This document shows, piece by piece, positions 52,486-61,147 of a stretch of 64,000 nucleotides of DNA. The translations under genes were made by a program, and so were the position numbers. Location of the stretch: contig JARROJ010000014.1 of the NCBI GenBank assembly GCA_037384065.1, positions 1 through 64,000 of the forward strand, read 5' to 3'. Each line of letters opens with the position of its first letter. Within the stretch, counting starts at the first letter, position 1. Under the pieces are notes generated by a model. That model did not search any database and had not been told where the DNA came from. It saw only the letters and a program-made list of their open reading frames with translations. Source of the DNA: JABDPF01 sp037384065 (GTDB lineage Bacteria; Pseudomonadota; Gammaproteobacteria; Xanthomonadales; SZUA-36).

Positions 52486-52624
52486 GGAGATATGTATTCT
52501 ATCGGATTCGATTCCGCGACGCAAAGTCGGTTGAGGCGGGGCCGCGTCGAACGGGAAACTAGTCCCCGCGTGCCCGAACCAATAGAATGGCGTGCTACGG
52601 CTTCGGGGAATTTCGAGAGAGACC

Positions 52625-54127
52625 ATGCACCGAACGATTGCACAGTCCGTTTTGGACAACTTCCTGGGAAACGCCGCGAGTTGGTACAAGCTGACGATCA
52701 TCGGCTTCCTGCTGGTGAATCCCATCGTCCTGGTGACCCTCGGCGGCTTCGTGGCAGGCTGGGTGCTGGTCGCCGAATTCATCTTCTGCCTGGCGATGGC
52801 CCTGAAGTGCTACCCGCTGCAGCCGGGCGGGCTGCTCGCACTGGAGGCCGTCGTGATCGGGCTCACCTCGTCCGGCACCGTGTACCACGAAGCCGAAGCG
52901 AACTTCGAGGTGATTCTGCTGCTGATCTTCATGGTGGCCGGCATCTTCTTCCTGAAGGACATGCTGCTGTACATCTTCACCAAGATCATGATTCGCGTGC
53001 GGTCCAAGATCCTGCTCTCGCTGCTGTTTTCCCTGACCGCCGCCGTGCTGTCCGCCTTCCTCGACGCCCTGACCGTGACCGCCGTGATCATCACGGTGGC
53101 CGCCGGCCTGTACGCGGTCTACCACAAGGTCACCTCCGGCAAGGGCTTCGACGAAGACCACGACCACGCCGACGACACCGGCATCGGCTCGGAGACCCGC
53201 AGCGACCTCGATCACTTCCGGGGGTTCCTGCGCAACCTGATGATGCACGGCGCGGTCGGCACGGCCCTGGGCGGCGTGTGCACCCTGGTGGGCGAACCGC
53301 AGAACCTGCTGATCGGCGAGGTCGCCGGCTGGCAGTTCGTCGAATTCTTCGTGCGCATGTCGCCCGTCAGCATACCGGTGCTTTTCACCGGCCTGCTGAC
53401 CTGCGTGCTGGTGGAGCGGTTCCGCATCCTCGGCTACGGCTACGAGATGCCGCTGGCCGCGCGCCGGATCCTGGAGGAATACGATCGCCTGGAAGACGAG
53501 AAGCGGACGCCCGCAGAGAAAGCCTCGCTGATCGTCCAGGCACTGGTCGCGGTGTTCCTGGTCGTCGCGCTGGCGTTCCACTGGGCGGAAGTCGGTCTGA
53601 TCGGCCTGACCGTCATCGTGCTGGCGACCGCGTTCACGGGCATCATCGAGGAACATCGCCTGGGCCATGCGTTCGAGGAGGCCCTGCCGTTCACCGCGCT
53701 GCTCGTCGTCTTTTTCGCCATCGTCGGGGTCATCCACGACCAGCACCTGTTCATGCCGATCATCGAGCACGTCTTCACGCTGGATCCGAAGGCCCAGGTA
53801 CCGGTGTTCTTCATGGCCAACGGACTCCTGTCCGCCATTTCCGACAACGTGTTCGTCGCGACCGTCTACATCAACGAAGTGTTCGCGGCGCTGCAGGCGG
53901 GTGAGATCACGCGGGAGCACTTCGACCTGCTGACCGTCGCCATCAACACCGGCACGAACATTCCGTCGGTCGCCACCCCGAACGGGCAGGCGGCGTTCCT
54001 GTTCCTGCTCACCTCGGCGCTGGCGCCCGTCATTCGCCTCGGTTACGGCCGAATGGTGCTGCTGGCGCTGCCGTACACGATCACGATGACGACCGCGGGC
54101 CTGCTGGCCACGGTCTACCTGCTCTAG
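52625..54127 (+). CDS. nhaB: Na+/H+ antiporter NhaB
   Basis: Inner-membrane sodium/proton antiporter, 500 residues from the ATG at 52625, about the E. coli length (513). Sequence blocks match NhaB closely: FLGNAASWYKL, VAEFIFCLAMALKCYPLQPGGLLALEAV-type segment (about 40-67), FLSAFLDALTVTAVI, GGVCTLVGEPQNLLI and NGLLSAISDNVFVATVYINE. An acidic His/Asp-rich loop (FDEDHDHADDTG, about 167-178) is cytoplasmic or periplasmic. It is a single gene; gloA converges 16 nt away. It suggests tolerance of some salt. Confidence 0.96.
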   Translation: MHRTIAQSVLDNFLGNAASWYKLTIIGFLLVNPIVLVTLGGFVAGWVLVAEFIFCLAMALKCYPLQPGGLLALEAVVIGLTSSGTVYHEAEANFEVILLLIFMVAGIFFLKDMLLYIFTKIMIRVRSKILLSLLFSLTAAVLSAFLDALTVTAVIITVAAGLYAVYHKVTSGKGFDEDHDHADDTGIGSETRSDLDHFRGFLRNLMMHGAVGTALGGVCTLVGEPQNLLIGEVAGWQFVEFFVRMSPVSIPVLFTGLLTCVLVERFRILGYGYEMPLAARRILEEYDRLEDEKRTPAEKASLIVQALVAVFLVVALAFHWAEVGLIGLTVIVLATAFTGIIEEHRLGHAFEEALPFTALLVVFFAIVGVIHDQHLFMPIIEHVFTLDPKAQVPVFFMANGLLSAISDNVFVATVYINEVFAALQAGEITREHFDLLTVAINTGTNIPSVATPNGQAAFLFLLTSALAPVIRLGYGRMVLLALPYTITMTTAGLLATVYLL

Positions 54128-54143
54128 GTCGCGTCGCGGTCGG

Positions 54144-54563
54144 TCACCAGCTGCCCGTATTCGCCATCGAGGCCCAGGGTTCGCGGGGCGGCAACGCCTC
54201 GCCCTTCTGCAACAGCTCGATCGAAATGCCGTCCGGCGAGCGCACGAAGGCCATGCGCCCGTCGCGCGGCGGCCGGTTGATGACGACACCGCCGTCGCGC
54301 AACCGCGCACAGGCCGCGTAGATGTCGTCGACCTGGTAGGCGAGGTGGCCGAAATTGCGGCCGCCGCCGTATTCCTCGGGGTCCCAGTTGAAGGTCAGTT
54401 CCAGTTCCCCGGACGAATCGCCCGGGGCGGCGAGGAACACCAGCGTGAACCGGCCGTCGGGCACGTCCTTGCGGCGCACCTCCTCGAGACCGAGCTTGTC
54501 GCAATAGAAATCGAGCGAGGCGTCCAGGTCCGTGACCCGAACCATCGTGTGCAGGTATTTCAT
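54144..54563 (-). CDS. gloA: Lactoylglutathione lyase (glyoxalase I)
   Basis: Metal enzyme detoxifying methylglyoxal with glutathione. The 139 residues include MKYLHTMVRVTDLDASLDFYCDKLGL with the ligand H5, ELELTFNWDPEEYG, the second histidine in FGHLAYQVDD, and the C-terminal acid in ISIELLQKG. Length and order match bacterial nickel-type GloA. A glutathione synthetase gene (gshB) is elsewhere in the window, consistent with glutathione use. Confidence 0.93.
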   Translation of the reverse strand: MKYLHTMVRVTDLDASLDFYCDKLGLEEVRRKDVPDGRFTLVFLAAPGDSSGELELTFNWDPEEYGGGRNFGHLAYQVDDIYAACARLRDGGVVINRPPRDGRMAFVRSPDGISIELLQKGEALPPREPWASMANTGSW

Positions 54564-54615
54564 GGTCGTACTCCGGCAGTTAGGATGGATTATTCCCTAA
54601 CATGGATCCACGGCC

Positions 54616-55053
54616 ATGAACGATCAACCGCGCGGTCCCCGCGAACAATTGCTGCGGGACGTTTTCATACTGCAACTGAAACTGATCGCCGACGGATTCC
54701 GCGACGCCCTGCTGATTCCGATTTCGCTGGTCGCGGCGGTGCTCGGCCTGGTCCGCGGCGGCGACGGCTGCGACGTCGAGTTTCGCCGGGTCATCGACCT
54801 CGGCAAGCGCAGCGAGCGCTGGATCAACCTGTTCGGCGAGCAGGAGCCGCTGACGCCGGACAGCCCGGTGGGATCGATCGATCGAGTGCTCGAACAGGTG
54901 GAGTCGGTGGTGGTGGAACAGCGTCGCAAGGGAAAGAGCGCGGCCGAGATCCGCGACGCCATCCGCGCCGCACTGCAACGCGAGACCGACGGCGCCCACT
55001 CGACGTCAGCGGGCCGCCGCGACGTCGCCCCGCCGGATGATCCGGCTCAGTAA
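54616..55053 (+). CDS. Conserved hypothetical protein, possibly membrane-associated
   Basis: A 145-residue protein of unknown function. Residues about 12-50 (LLRDVFILQLKLIADGFRD followed by ALLIPISLVAAVLGLVRGG) are hydrophobic enough for a membrane hairpin or amphipathic anchor. The block FRRVIDLGKRSERWINLF looks conserved-type, and a charged helical C-terminus follows (VLEQVESVVVEQRRKGKSAAEIRDAIR-like, about 92-118). Similar proteins occur in other gammaproteobacteria as far as I recall. It overlaps the convergent CBS gene by 7 nt. Confidence 0.8.
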   Translation: MNDQPRGPREQLLRDVFILQLKLIADGFRDALLIPISLVAAVLGLVRGGDGCDVEFRRVIDLGKRSERWINLFGEQEPLTPDSPVGSIDRVLEQVESVVVEQRRKGKSAAEIRDAIRAALQRETDGAHSTSAGRRDVAPPDDPAQ

Positions 55054-55481
55054 CTTCCGGCGATGTAACCGGACAACTGCTCCACCTCGGCCTCGGCCTG
55101 GCTGAGCAGATGCTTGACGAGGTCGCCGAGCGAGACCACGCCCACCATTTTTTCGTCGTCGATGACCACCAGGTGGCGGCAGCGGCACTCGGTCATCGTC
55201 TCCATCGCGGTGCGGGTCGACTCGTCGGACGGCGCAGTGATCAGCGGCGCCGACATCACCTCCGCCACCGGCGTGCTGTCCGAGGAACGGCCCTCGAGGA
55301 CGATTTTGCGCAGGTAGTCCCGCTCGGTGAAGATGCCGATCGGTTCCGCGTCGTCGCATATGACGATGGAGCCGATGTTCGCGTCGGACATGTTGCGGAT
55401 GGCGTCGAGAACCGACGTGTCGCCGGTGACGGTCAGAACGTTGTGCCCTTTGCGGTCGAGGACCTCACGGATCGTGGACAT
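55047..55481 (-). CDS. CBS-domain pair protein
   Basis: Stand-alone protein of 144 residues made of two CBS motifs (about 10-65 and 72-130), which together bind adenosyl nucleotides. Typical strands and turns are VLDAIRNMSDANIGSIVICDD-type (24-44), GIFTERDYLRKIV and RCRHLVVIDDEKMVGVVSLGDLVKHL. There is no fused enzymatic domain. Proteins of this type are often energy-status sensors; the target is unknown. Confidence 0.92.
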   Translation of the reverse strand: MSTIREVLDRKGHNVLTVTGDTSVLDAIRNMSDANIGSIVICDDAEPIGIFTERDYLRKIVLEGRSSDSTPVAEVMSAPLITAPSDESTRTAMETMTECRCRHLVVIDDEKMVGVVSLGDLVKHLLSQAEAEVEQLSGYIAGSY

Positions 55482-55593
55482 GCTGCAACTCTCCTTTGGA
55501 TTTCACTTAATTCTAGTCACAAGGAAACGCTTTTACCAAGTCAGGATCGGGCAGCGCCTGCCGCATCCCTCGCGGCGCGGGGCCCGAAACCCG

Positions 55594-55905
55594 TCAGCGC
55601 TTTTCCTGGTCGCGCGAGACGACCTCGTAATCGGCCTCGATCACCGACCGGTCGCCCTCGTCGGTGCGGTCCGGCTCCTCCCCGAACGGGTTCTCCGGCC
55701 GCACGCCGGCCGCTTTCAGGCGCCGGCGAATCCACCAGACCCGAAGCGCGATGACGCCCCAGGCGATCAGGCCCACCGCGATCGCCGCCGCGAACAGGAA
55801 CAGGCCGAAGAAGGCGGCGCCGACCACGGCCAGCACGCCGACCAATCCGGCCAGCAGGCGGGCGAACGGGTTGGCGGGGGGGCCGCCGATGCGGTAAACA
55901 GGCAT
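55594..55905 (-). CDS. Small predicted membrane protein
   Basis: Unrecognised protein of 103 residues. A glycine/alanine-rich hydrophobic region (about 17-60) could form one or two membrane helices, followed by a WWIRRRLKAAG basic segment and a charged tail with the motif VIEADYEVVSRDQEKR. It starts 8 nt after the DASS permease gene and is probably co-transcribed with it. It may be a membrane-anchored accessory protein; nothing more can be said. Confidence 0.72.
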   Translation of the reverse strand: MPVYRIGGPPANPFARLLAGLVGVLAVVGAAFFGLFLFAAAIAVGLIAWGVIALRVWWIRRRLKAAGVRPENPFGEEPDRTDEGDRSVIEADYEVVSRDQEKR

Positions 55906-55913
55906 GGCCGGCC

Positions 55914-57755
55914 TCAGAAGACCACGTTGACCATCGCCAGCATGACGACGATGAAGATCACGCTCATCGGCGTGCCGACGCGGATGAAGTCCGCGACGCG
56001 GTAACCGCCCGGCCCCATGATCAGCGCGTTGACCTGGTGGGTCGGCAGAATGAACGCATTGGACGTCGCAAGCGCGACGATCAGCGCATACATGGTCGGG
56101 TTGGCGCCGGTCGCCAGCGCAATACTGACCGAGATGGGCACCAGGATGGTCGTCGCCCCGACGTTCGACATGACCAGGCTGAAGACCGTGGCGAGCACCG
56201 CGAGCGCCGCCTGGATGGCGATCTCGGGAACGTCACCGAGCACCTGCATGATCTCCTGCGCGATCCAGGCCGCGGTGCTGGTGCGCTCCATCGCCTGGCC
56301 GAGCGGGATCAGGCTGGCCAGCAGGAACACCGTTTTCCAGCTGACCGACTCGTAGGCCTCGTCGATGCTCAGCACGCCGGTCAGCACCATGCCCATCGCG
56401 CCGACCAGCAAGGCGATCGACAGCCGGTAATCGGTGAAGATGATCAGGCTCATCGAGAGCGCAAAGAAGAGCACCGCCCAGCCGACCTTGTGCGGGCGCT
56501 GCTCTTCGGCCGGAATGTCCGTGGCGACGACGAAATCGCGTTCCTGGCTGACGGCCGACAGGTCCCGCCAGGTGCTGTGCGAGACCAGGCAGTCGCCCGT
56601 TTCCAGTTCGACTTCGCGGACGTCCTCGGTCAGCGCCTCGCCGCGCCGGTTGACCGCCAGCACGCTGATGCCGAAGCGCGTGCGCAGACGCGCCTCCGCG
56701 ATGGTCTGTCCGACCAGCCGCGAACCGGGGGGAATGACGACTTCCGAGATGCCGGCACGGCTGGGATTGAACAGTCCGCCGAAGGTGCGCAGGCGGGGCT
56801 GGACACGGCACTCGTTGTCGAGCGCGAATCGCCCGACCACCTCGCGCGTGCCCATGACGCCCAGGATCGTGCCCACCCAGATCATCTCGTCCGCGGGCGG
56901 CGCCAGGCGCGGTTCGTCGGTATTGCGGATCGCGAGCATCAGCGGCGCGCCTTCCATCTGCTCGGCGTCGGCGATCGTCATGCCGACCATCGGGCTGTCG
57001 ACGGTGACCAGCAACTCGTAGATGTCGCCCTCGATCCCGTACACGTCCGCGAAATAGCTCTTGGTCTTCGAGGGGGCGCCGCCACTCGGTTTTTCCGTGG
57101 GTTCGGGCAGCAACCATTTGCCGGCGATCAGAAAATAGAGGATGCCCGACGCCAGCATCACGATGCCGACCGGGGTCACGTCGAACAGGTGAAACGTCTC
57201 CAGCGTCTCGACGCCCGGCGGCAGCGTCTGGTTCGCATTTTCGATCAGGTCGTTGAGCAGGATCAGGGGGGAGGAGCCGACCATGGTCAGCGTGCCGCCC
57301 AGGATCGCGCAGGTGCCCATCGGCATCAGCAGGCGCGACAGGGGGATCTCGGTACGCACGGAAATCCGCGACATGACGGGCAGGAACAGCGCGGTCGCGC
57401 CGACGTTCTGCATCACGCCGGAAATCAGCCCGACCGTACCCGACACCAGCGGTACGATGCGCGAAACCGTGCTGCCGCCCACCTTCAGGATCCAGCGCGA
57501 AACGACGGTCATGGCCCCGGTTCGGTCCAGTCCGGCGCCCAGGATCATGACGGCGATGATCGAAATCACCGCATTGGACGCGAACCCGTTGAACAGCTCA
57601 CGCGACGGAACCAGGCCCAGCAGGCCGATGGCGACCATGACGAGCAGCGCGGCGATGTCGATCCGCACCAATTCGGATACGAACAGGCCAATGGTCGCGC
57701 TGAGCAACACCAGCACCAGCACCATGTCCTGCGACAGATGAATTCCGGCTTCCAT
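55914..57755 (-). CDS. SLC13/DASS-family permease with two TrkA-C domains
   Basis: Large inner-membrane transporter of 613 residues in the divalent anion:Na+ symporter (ArsB/CitT) superfamily. About 11-12 hydrophobic segments are split by two central cytoplasmic TrkA-C (RCK_C) domains at roughly 225-300 and 315-400 (ELLVTVDSPMVGMTIADAE; SEVVIPPGSRLVGQTIAEARL). The SNAxxI signature appears twice, as FASNAVISIIAV near the N-terminus and TSNAFILPTHQVNALIMG near the C-terminus. Relatives transport sulfate or dicarboxylates. It abuts the trmB stop with no gap. Confidence 0.92.
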   Translation of the reverse strand: MEAGIHLSQDMVLVLVLLSATIGLFVSELVRIDIAALLVMVAIGLLGLVPSRELFNGFASNAVISIIAVMILGAGLDRTGAMTVVSRWILKVGGSTVSRIVPLVSGTVGLISGVMQNVGATALFLPVMSRISVRTEIPLSRLLMPMGTCAILGGTLTMVGSSPLILLNDLIENANQTLPPGVETLETFHLFDVTPVGIVMLASGILYFLIAGKWLLPEPTEKPSGGAPSKTKSYFADVYGIEGDIYELLVTVDSPMVGMTIADAEQMEGAPLMLAIRNTDEPRLAPPADEMIWVGTILGVMGTREVVGRFALDNECRVQPRLRTFGGLFNPSRAGISEVVIPPGSRLVGQTIAEARLRTRFGISVLAVNRRGEALTEDVREVELETGDCLVSHSTWRDLSAVSQERDFVVATDIPAEEQRPHKVGWAVLFFALSMSLIIFTDYRLSIALLVGAMGMVLTGVLSIDEAYESVSWKTVFLLASLIPLGQAMERTSTAAWIAQEIMQVLGDVPEIAIQAALAVLATVFSLVMSNVGATTILVPISVSIALATGANPTMYALIVALATSNAFILPTHQVNALIMGPGGYRVADFIRVGTPMSVIFIVVMLAMVNVVF

Positions 57756-58493
57756 TCAGAGCGCTCCGCTCGATTCGACCCGCCGGTAGACCAGATCGAA
57801 GACGTCGTGGCCGAGACGCTCGCCGCGTCGCTCGTAGCGCGTCGGCGGCCGCCAGTCCGGCCTGGGACAGAATTCGCCGCGTGGCGAACGGTTTTCGAAC
57901 GCCGGGGCTTCGGCCAGCACCGCGACCATGTGTTCCGCGTAAGGGGCCCAGTCGGTCGCGATGTGGAGGATGGCGCCGGGTTTCATCCTGCGCGCCAGCA
58001 GGGCCACGAACGGCGCCTGAACGAGGCGCCGCTTGTGGTGCCGTTTCTTGTGCCAGGGATCGGGAAAAAAGATTCGCACGCCATCCAGGCTGGCATCGGG
58101 CACGCGCCGGCGCAACAGGTCCACGGCATCCTCGCAGGCGACACGTACGTTTTCCAGGCCATGTTCCTCGATCTTCAGCAGGAGGTGTCCCACGCCGGGG
58201 CGATGCACCTCGACGCCAAGGTAATTCTCGTCCGGCCGAGCGCGGGCCATGCGCCAGGTCGCCGCACCGTTGCCAAACCCGATTTCCAGGATGACCGGCC
58301 GGTCGTTGCCGAACAGCGCGGCGAAATCGAGCGGCCCCTCGCCGGGCTCGACGCCGTAGCGCGGCCACAATTCCTCCAGGGCCCGCCGCTGACCTTCGGT
58401 GATCCGCCCCTTGCGCAGGACGTAGCTGCGCACCGGGCGGCGCCGGGGCGCCGCGTCCGCACGCTCTTCTACCCCGGCCGGACGTTCGTTCAT
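57756..58493 (-). CDS. trmB: tRNA (guanine-46-N7)-methyltransferase
   Basis: SAM-dependent enzyme methylating G46 of tRNA. From the ATG at 58491-58493 it has 245 residues. The family core is intact: LEIGFGNGAATW (SAM motif I), VEVHRPGVGHLL, the FPDPWHKKRHHKRRLVQ block that binds tRNA and substrate, and TDWAPYAEHM. The C-terminal TRYERRGERLGHDVFDL is also characteristic. It precedes the DASS permease gene directly and is divergent from yqgE. Confidence 0.95.
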   Translation of the reverse strand: MNERPAGVEERADAAPRRRPVRSYVLRKGRITEGQRRALEELWPRYGVEPGEGPLDFAALFGNDRPVILEIGFGNGAATWRMARARPDENYLGVEVHRPGVGHLLLKIEEHGLENVRVACEDAVDLLRRRVPDASLDGVRIFFPDPWHKKRHHKRRLVQAPFVALLARRMKPGAILHIATDWAPYAEHMVAVLAEAPAFENRSPRGEFCPRPDWRPPTRYERRGERLGHDVFDLVYRRVESSGAL

Positions 58494-58555
58494 CGTCCAT
58501 GCATTGTAGCAAGCGCGACTTGAAAAATGTTCGATCAACGCCCAATGTGGACGGC

Positions 58556-59137
58556 ATGGCGGAAGGAAACGGAAAACAGGCGCCGGGCTACCTCGACCAG
58601 CACATGCTGATCGCGATGCCCGGAATGGTGGACGACAATTTCGTCGGCAGCGTCACCCTGCTCTGCCAGCATAACGAGGCCGGCGCGATCGGCATCACCA
58701 TCAACCGGCTGTCGGATTACAACCTGGGCGAGATATTCACCCAGCTGAAACTCGAATGCGACGACGAAACCGTGCGCCAACTGCCCGTGCTGGAAGGCGG
58801 GCCGGTCTCGCGCGACCGCGGTTTCGTCGTGCACAGCCCGAAAGACGGCTATGAGTCGAGCCTGCACATCGGCCCGGACATGATGGTCACCACGTCGCGT
58901 GACGTGCTGGCCGACATCGCGGCCGGCGACGGCCCCGGCAAGTTCATGGTCGCACTGGGCTACGCGGGCTGGGGCGGCGGCCAACTGGAAGACGAGATGC
59001 TGGCCAACGCCTGGCTGTCGGTTCCCGCCGACACCGCCATCGTGTTCGATCTGCCGGTGCCGAGACGCTTCGACGAGGCGCTCGGCCGACTCGGCGTGCG
59101 CGCCGACATGCTGCACTCGGAAGCCGGCCATGCCTGA
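58556..59137 (+). CDS. yqgE: UPF0301/YqgE (AlgH) family protein
   Basis: Conserved protein of 193 residues and uncertain function; the Pseudomonas homologue is named AlgH. The ATG at 58556 precedes the usual N-terminus YLDQHMLIAMPGM; GAIGITINRL, VLEGGPVSRDRGFVVH and ALGYAGWGGGQLEDEM are family blocks. It overlaps yqgF by 8 nt, the arrangement seen in most gammaproteobacteria. Confidence 0.94.
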   Translation: MAEGNGKQAPGYLDQHMLIAMPGMVDDNFVGSVTLLCQHNEAGAIGITINRLSDYNLGEIFTQLKLECDDETVRQLPVLEGGPVSRDRGFVVHSPKDGYESSLHIGPDMMVTTSRDVLADIAAGDGPGKFMVALGYAGWGGGQLEDEMLANAWLSVPADTAIVFDLPVPRRFDEALGRLGVRADMLHSEAGHA

Positions 59138-59570
59138 AGCCGCGCTGCCCCGCGGTTATATCCTGTCCTTCGATTACGGCCTGAAGCGCATCGGGGTGGC
59201 GGTCGGCCAGGCGACGACCGGCACCGCGACACCCCTGGAAACCGTGCGCCACGGCCGCGAACCCGACTGGGACTCGATCGCCCGGCTGATCCGGGACTGG
59301 CGCCCCGCGCTCGCGCTGGTCGGCCTTCCGCTCGGCGCCGAAGGCGACGAAACGCCGATGTCGCGCGCGGCGCGCGCGTTCGGCGCCGCCCTCGGCGAAC
59401 GATTCGCCATCACCGTCGAATTCATCGACGAGCGCCTGACCTCGCATGCCGCATCGGCCCGCTTCGTCGAGCAGCGCGCCAGCGGCGCACTGCGCCGCAA
59501 GCACGCCGACCGCGTCGACGCGATCGCCGCCCAGATCATGCTGGAAAACTATCTGCAGGCCCGGGGATGA
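59130..59570 (+). CDS. yqgF: Putative pre-16S rRNA nuclease (RuvX/YqgF)
   Basis: RNase H-like nuclease that matures the 5' end of 16S rRNA in E. coli. The 146 residues include the first catalytic aspartate D15 (FDYGLKRIGVAVG), LVGLPLGAEGDE, FIDERLTSHAA and the C-terminal KHADRVDAIAAQIMLENYL with the last acid. It overlaps yqgE and, by 4 nt, the next gene. Confidence 0.95.
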   Translation: MPEAALPRGYILSFDYGLKRIGVAVGQATTGTATPLETVRHGREPDWDSIARLIRDWRPALALVGLPLGAEGDETPMSRAARAFGAALGERFAITVEFIDERLTSHAASARFVEQRASGALRRKHADRVDAIAAQIMLENYLQARG

Positions 59571-60079
59571 CCCGCATCGAAGGGTTTCCGCCGCTGGCCC
59601 GTGCCGATGCCCGCGCCCTCGTTCTCGGCAGCATGCCGAGCCGCGAATCGCTGGCGCGGCAGCAGTACTACGCCCATCCGCGCAATGCCTTCTGGCCGAT
59701 CATGGCCCGCCTGTTCGGGCTGCGGGCCGGGGATTACCGGGAACGCGCCGCCGAGCTGACCGCGCGGGGTGTGGCGGTCTGGGACGTGCTGCATGCCTGC
59801 ACGCGGCCCGGCAGCCTCGATTCGGCGATCGACGAGGCCAGCATCGAGACCAACGACTTCGCCGCGTTTTACGCCGCGCATCCGAAGATCCGCCGCGTGT
59901 TCTTCAACGGCGCCAAGGCCGAGTCGGTGTACCGGCGCCGGGTGCTGCCGACGCTCGACGGCGCCGCCGCCGACCTGCCGCTGCAGCGCCTGCCGTCGAC
60001 CAGCCCGGCCCATGCCAGCCTCGACCTCGAAGGCAAGACCGCCGCCTGGCGGGTACTGGCCGAGCACGGGTTAGAATGA
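59567..60079 (+). CDS. Hypoxanthine-DNA-glycosylase-like protein (UDG superfamily)
   Basis: Probable DNA repair glycosylase of 170 residues in the family 6 (HDG) branch of uracil-DNA glycosylases, which removes deaminated adenine. Diagnostic features are LGSMPSRESLARQQYYAHPRN-type motif 1 (about 20-40, with the HPRN catalytic asparagine), FWPIMARLFG, VWDVLHACTRPGSLDSAI and the C-terminal LPSTSPAHAS. Its start overlaps the yqgF stop by 4 nt. Activity on deoxyinosine is inferred from the family. Confidence 0.87.
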   Translation: MTRIEGFPPLARADARALVLGSMPSRESLARQQYYAHPRNAFWPIMARLFGLRAGDYRERAAELTARGVAVWDVLHACTRPGSLDSAIDEASIETNDFAAFYAAHPKIRRVFFNGAKAESVYRRRVLPTLDGAAADLPLQRLPSTSPAHASLDLEGKTAAWRVLAEHGLE

Positions 60080-60083
60080 AGCC

Positions 60084-60665
60084 GTGAAGCGAATCTGTGT
60101 CTATTGCGGTTCGAGCCCCGGTCACTCTGCGGCGTATGCCGCCGCGGGCCGGCGGCTCGGCGCCGAGCTCGCGCGGCGCGGACTCGGCCTGGTCTACGGC
60201 GGCGCCAGCGTCGGAATCATGGGGGTCGTGGCCGACGCGGTGCTCGCGCACGGCGGCGAAGTGATCGGCGTGCTGCCCCACTTCTTCGCGGACAAGGAAG
60301 TCGCCCACCAGGGGCTCGACGAGTTGCTGGTGGTCGATTCGATGCACGAACGCAAGGCGCGAATGGCGGAATTGTCCGACGGCTTCGTGGCCCTGCCGGG
60401 CGGCTGGGGTACGCTCGAGGAGATTTTCGAGGTGCTGACCTGGGCGCAGCTCGGCCTGCACGAAAAACCGTGCGGCCTGCTCGATGTCGGCGGCTACTTC
60501 GACGACCTGTACCGATTCCTGGAGCGCGCCGTCGCCGAAGGGTTCGTGCGCGACGACTACCGGCCGATGATCATGCTGGACGACTCGGAGACCCGCCTGC
60601 TCGACCGCTTCGCCGCCTATCGCGCGCCCCGCGTCCGCAAATGGATCCGTCCGGAGGAGACATGA
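60084..60665 (+). CDS. LOG-family nucleoside 5'-monophosphate phosphoribohydrolase
   Basis: Rossmann-fold protein of 193 residues (TIGR00730/LOG). The start is the GTG at 60084; no ATG is available before VYCGSSPG. The active-site motif PGGWGTLEE and the HERKARM substrate segment are intact, as is GLVYGGASVGIMG. Bacterial members cleave ribose-5-phosphate from AMP or cytokinin nucleotides. It lies 4 nt after the glycosylase gene, so both may deal with purine damage or turnover. Confidence 0.92.
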   Translation: MKRICVYCGSSPGHSAAYAAAGRRLGAELARRGLGLVYGGASVGIMGVVADAVLAHGGEVIGVLPHFFADKEVAHQGLDELLVVDSMHERKARMAELSDGFVALPGGWGTLEEIFEVLTWAQLGLHEKPCGLLDVGGYFDDLYRFLERAVAEGFVRDDYRPMIMLDDSETRLLDRFAAYRAPRVRKWIRPEET

Positions 60666-61087
60666 TCAAGGTTCGACTGATCGACCACATCGTGCTGCGC
60701 ACGCAGAACCTGGAGCGCATGCTGCATTTCTACGACCACGTGCTGGGCTGCCGGATCGAACGCCGCCTGCCGGCGCATGTCGGCCTGACCCAGCTTCGCG
60801 CCGGCCAGTCCCTCATCGATCTCGTGGACGTCGACAGCGAACTCGGCCGGGCCGGCGGACCGCCGCCGTCCGGCACCGCGAAGAGCGTCGACCATTTCTG
60901 CCTGCAGATCGAGGCGATCAGCGAGCAGGAACTGCGCGAGTGGCTGGAATCGAACGGGATCGAGGTCGGCGACTTCGCGGTGCGCTACGGCGCGGAGGCC
61001 TTTGGCTCGTCGGTCTACATCCGCGACCCGGACGACAACATCGTCGAGCTGCGCCTCGGCCTGACGAACATCCGCGGCGCGCCCTGA
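60662..61087 (+). CDS. VOC-superfamily protein (glyoxalase/dioxygenase-like)
   Basis: A 141-residue protein with the paired beta-alpha-beta-beta-beta units of the VOC fold. Metal-type residues are visible in RLIDHIVLRTQNLERMLHFY (His), KSVDHFCLQIEA (His) and DDNIVELRLG (Glu), consistent with a metal site. Its ATG overlaps the LOG stop (ATGA). The substrate is unknown. It is the last gene of this plus-strand operon and converges with tonB. Confidence 0.88.
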   Translation: MIKVRLIDHIVLRTQNLERMLHFYDHVLGCRIERRLPAHVGLTQLRAGQSLIDLVDVDSELGRAGGPPPSGTAKSVDHFCLQIEAISEQELREWLESNGIEVGDFAVRYGAEAFGSSVYIRDPDDNIVELRLGLTNIRGAP

Positions 61088-61147
61088 TTCGGCGTCATCC
61101 TTCACGTTCGACGCATCGACTGCCGCGTACCGTCGGCGCGGGGCACA

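Noticed and set aside
52365..52624. Possible SAM or SAH riboswitch before metK/ahcY
   Set aside because: The metK leader shows a protein-operator-like palindrome but no recognisable riboswitch core, and the metK-ahcY gap is just 27 nt.
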